Shown here: positions 36,330 through 36,982 of the stretch, piece by piece | How the letters are laid out: the number at the start of each line of letters is the position of its first letter | How positions within the stretch are numbered: position 1 is the stretch's first letter | From: a candidate division CSSED10-310 bacterium | GTDB taxonomy: Bacteria; CSSED10-310 | Assembly: GCA_016927515.1 (NCBI GenBank) | Contig: JAFGMN010000141.1 | Coordinates: 1-36,982, forward strand | Reading direction: 5' to 3' | Length of the DNA: 36,982 bases | Made by a program: the position numbers and the translations under genes | Notes under the pieces: generated by a model | Seen by the model: the letters and a program-made list of their open reading frames with translations, nothing else | What the model was told of the DNA's origin: nothing | Database searches by the model: none

Positions 36330-36982
36330 CTAACCCGTCCGCTCGAAAACAGTGATCGGGTCTGCACCCCGCCGAACCACCTCACCCGTAATCACGCACT
36401 CTTTCAATCCCGTTTGTGACGGCAGGTCATACATAATATCCAGCATGATAGTTTCGAAGATGGAGCGCAGTCCCCGTGCACCCGTTTTCAGTTTGACTGC
36501 CTCGTCTGCAATTTCCACCATTGCGTCCGGCGTCACCGTCAGAGCGACGCCCTCGTAATGAAACAAGGTCTGATATTGGCGAATAATGGAGTTTTTAGGC
36601 TCTTTCAATATGCGGATCAGTTCGTCCCGACCCAGATCATCCAATGTGGCGATAACCGGCAATCGTCCAACGAATTCGGGGATCAAACCGTATTTGATCA
36701 GGTCCTGGGGTTGAACCCGTCGCAACATATCGCCCGTCGACGATACCCCAATCCCACGTGAATCAGCTCCGAATCCAACACGCTTAACATTGATCCGGGA
36801 GGAAATCAGATTCTCTAGACCAATAAAAGCTCCTCCAACAATAAACAACACATCCGTCGTATCGACCGGGATCGTTTCCTGGTGCGGATGCTTACGCCCT
36901 CCCAACGGCGGCACATTGGCCACTGTGCCTTCGATGATCTTCAACAAAGCTTGCTGCACACCTTCGCCTGACACATCCCGGG
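36330..36982 (-). CDS. clpX: ATP-dependent Clp protease ATP-binding subunit ClpX, C-terminal part truncated by window edge
   Basis: Reads [32 protein letters not shown] from the window end; '[17 protein letters not shown]', '[23 protein letters not shown]'. Confidence 0.97.
   Translation of the reverse strand, partial: RDVSGEGVQQALLKIIEGTVANVPPLGGRKHPHQETIPVDTTDVLFIVGGAFIGLENLISSRINVKRVGFGADSRGIGVSSTGDMLRRVQPQDLIKYGLIPEFVGRLPVIATLDDLGRDELIRILKEPKNSIIRQYQTLFHYEGVALTVTPDAMVEIADEAVKLKTGARGLRSIFETIMLDIMYDLPSQTGLKECVITGEVVRRGADPITVFERTG

Overview
Chromosomal window from a Gram-negative-type bacterium; lipoproteins, a LolA-like carrier and type IVa pilus motors imply an outer membrane. No taxon is assigned. 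Plus-strand block (about 21-22093): a giant secreted FG-GAP/VCBS protein, then thpR-recA-pilT paralog-alaS-J-domain/TPR protein-MlaF-like ABC ATPase, then a secreted S8 protease, a PilZ protein, a secreted SGNH hydrolase, ftsK, a lolA-like gene and a lipoprotein. Minus-strand block (22164-25928): hpt, dgt and two uncharacterised lipoproteins. A plus-strand fused MFS/spermidine-synthase-like gene follows. Last is a compact minus-strand pilB-pilT-pilC-pilS-pilR operon ending in a small membrane protein, with a clpX C-terminal fragment at the right edge. I saw no rRNA, tRNA, CRISPR array, transposon or phage. Most of the window is housekeeping or pilus machinery, and I cannot claim a clear new system. 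The items most worth follow-up are: (1) an orphan MlaF-like ATPase whose Walker B Glu and H-loop His are replaced; (2) a small coupled membrane protein in the slot after pilR; (3) an undescribed module repeated between FG-GAP propeller blades, plus a C-terminal domain duplication, in the giant protein; (4) an SGNH hydrolase lacking the block III Asn; (5) a pilT paralog between recA and alaS; (6) an intrinsic terminator of the pil operon inside the 3' end of the convergent gene.
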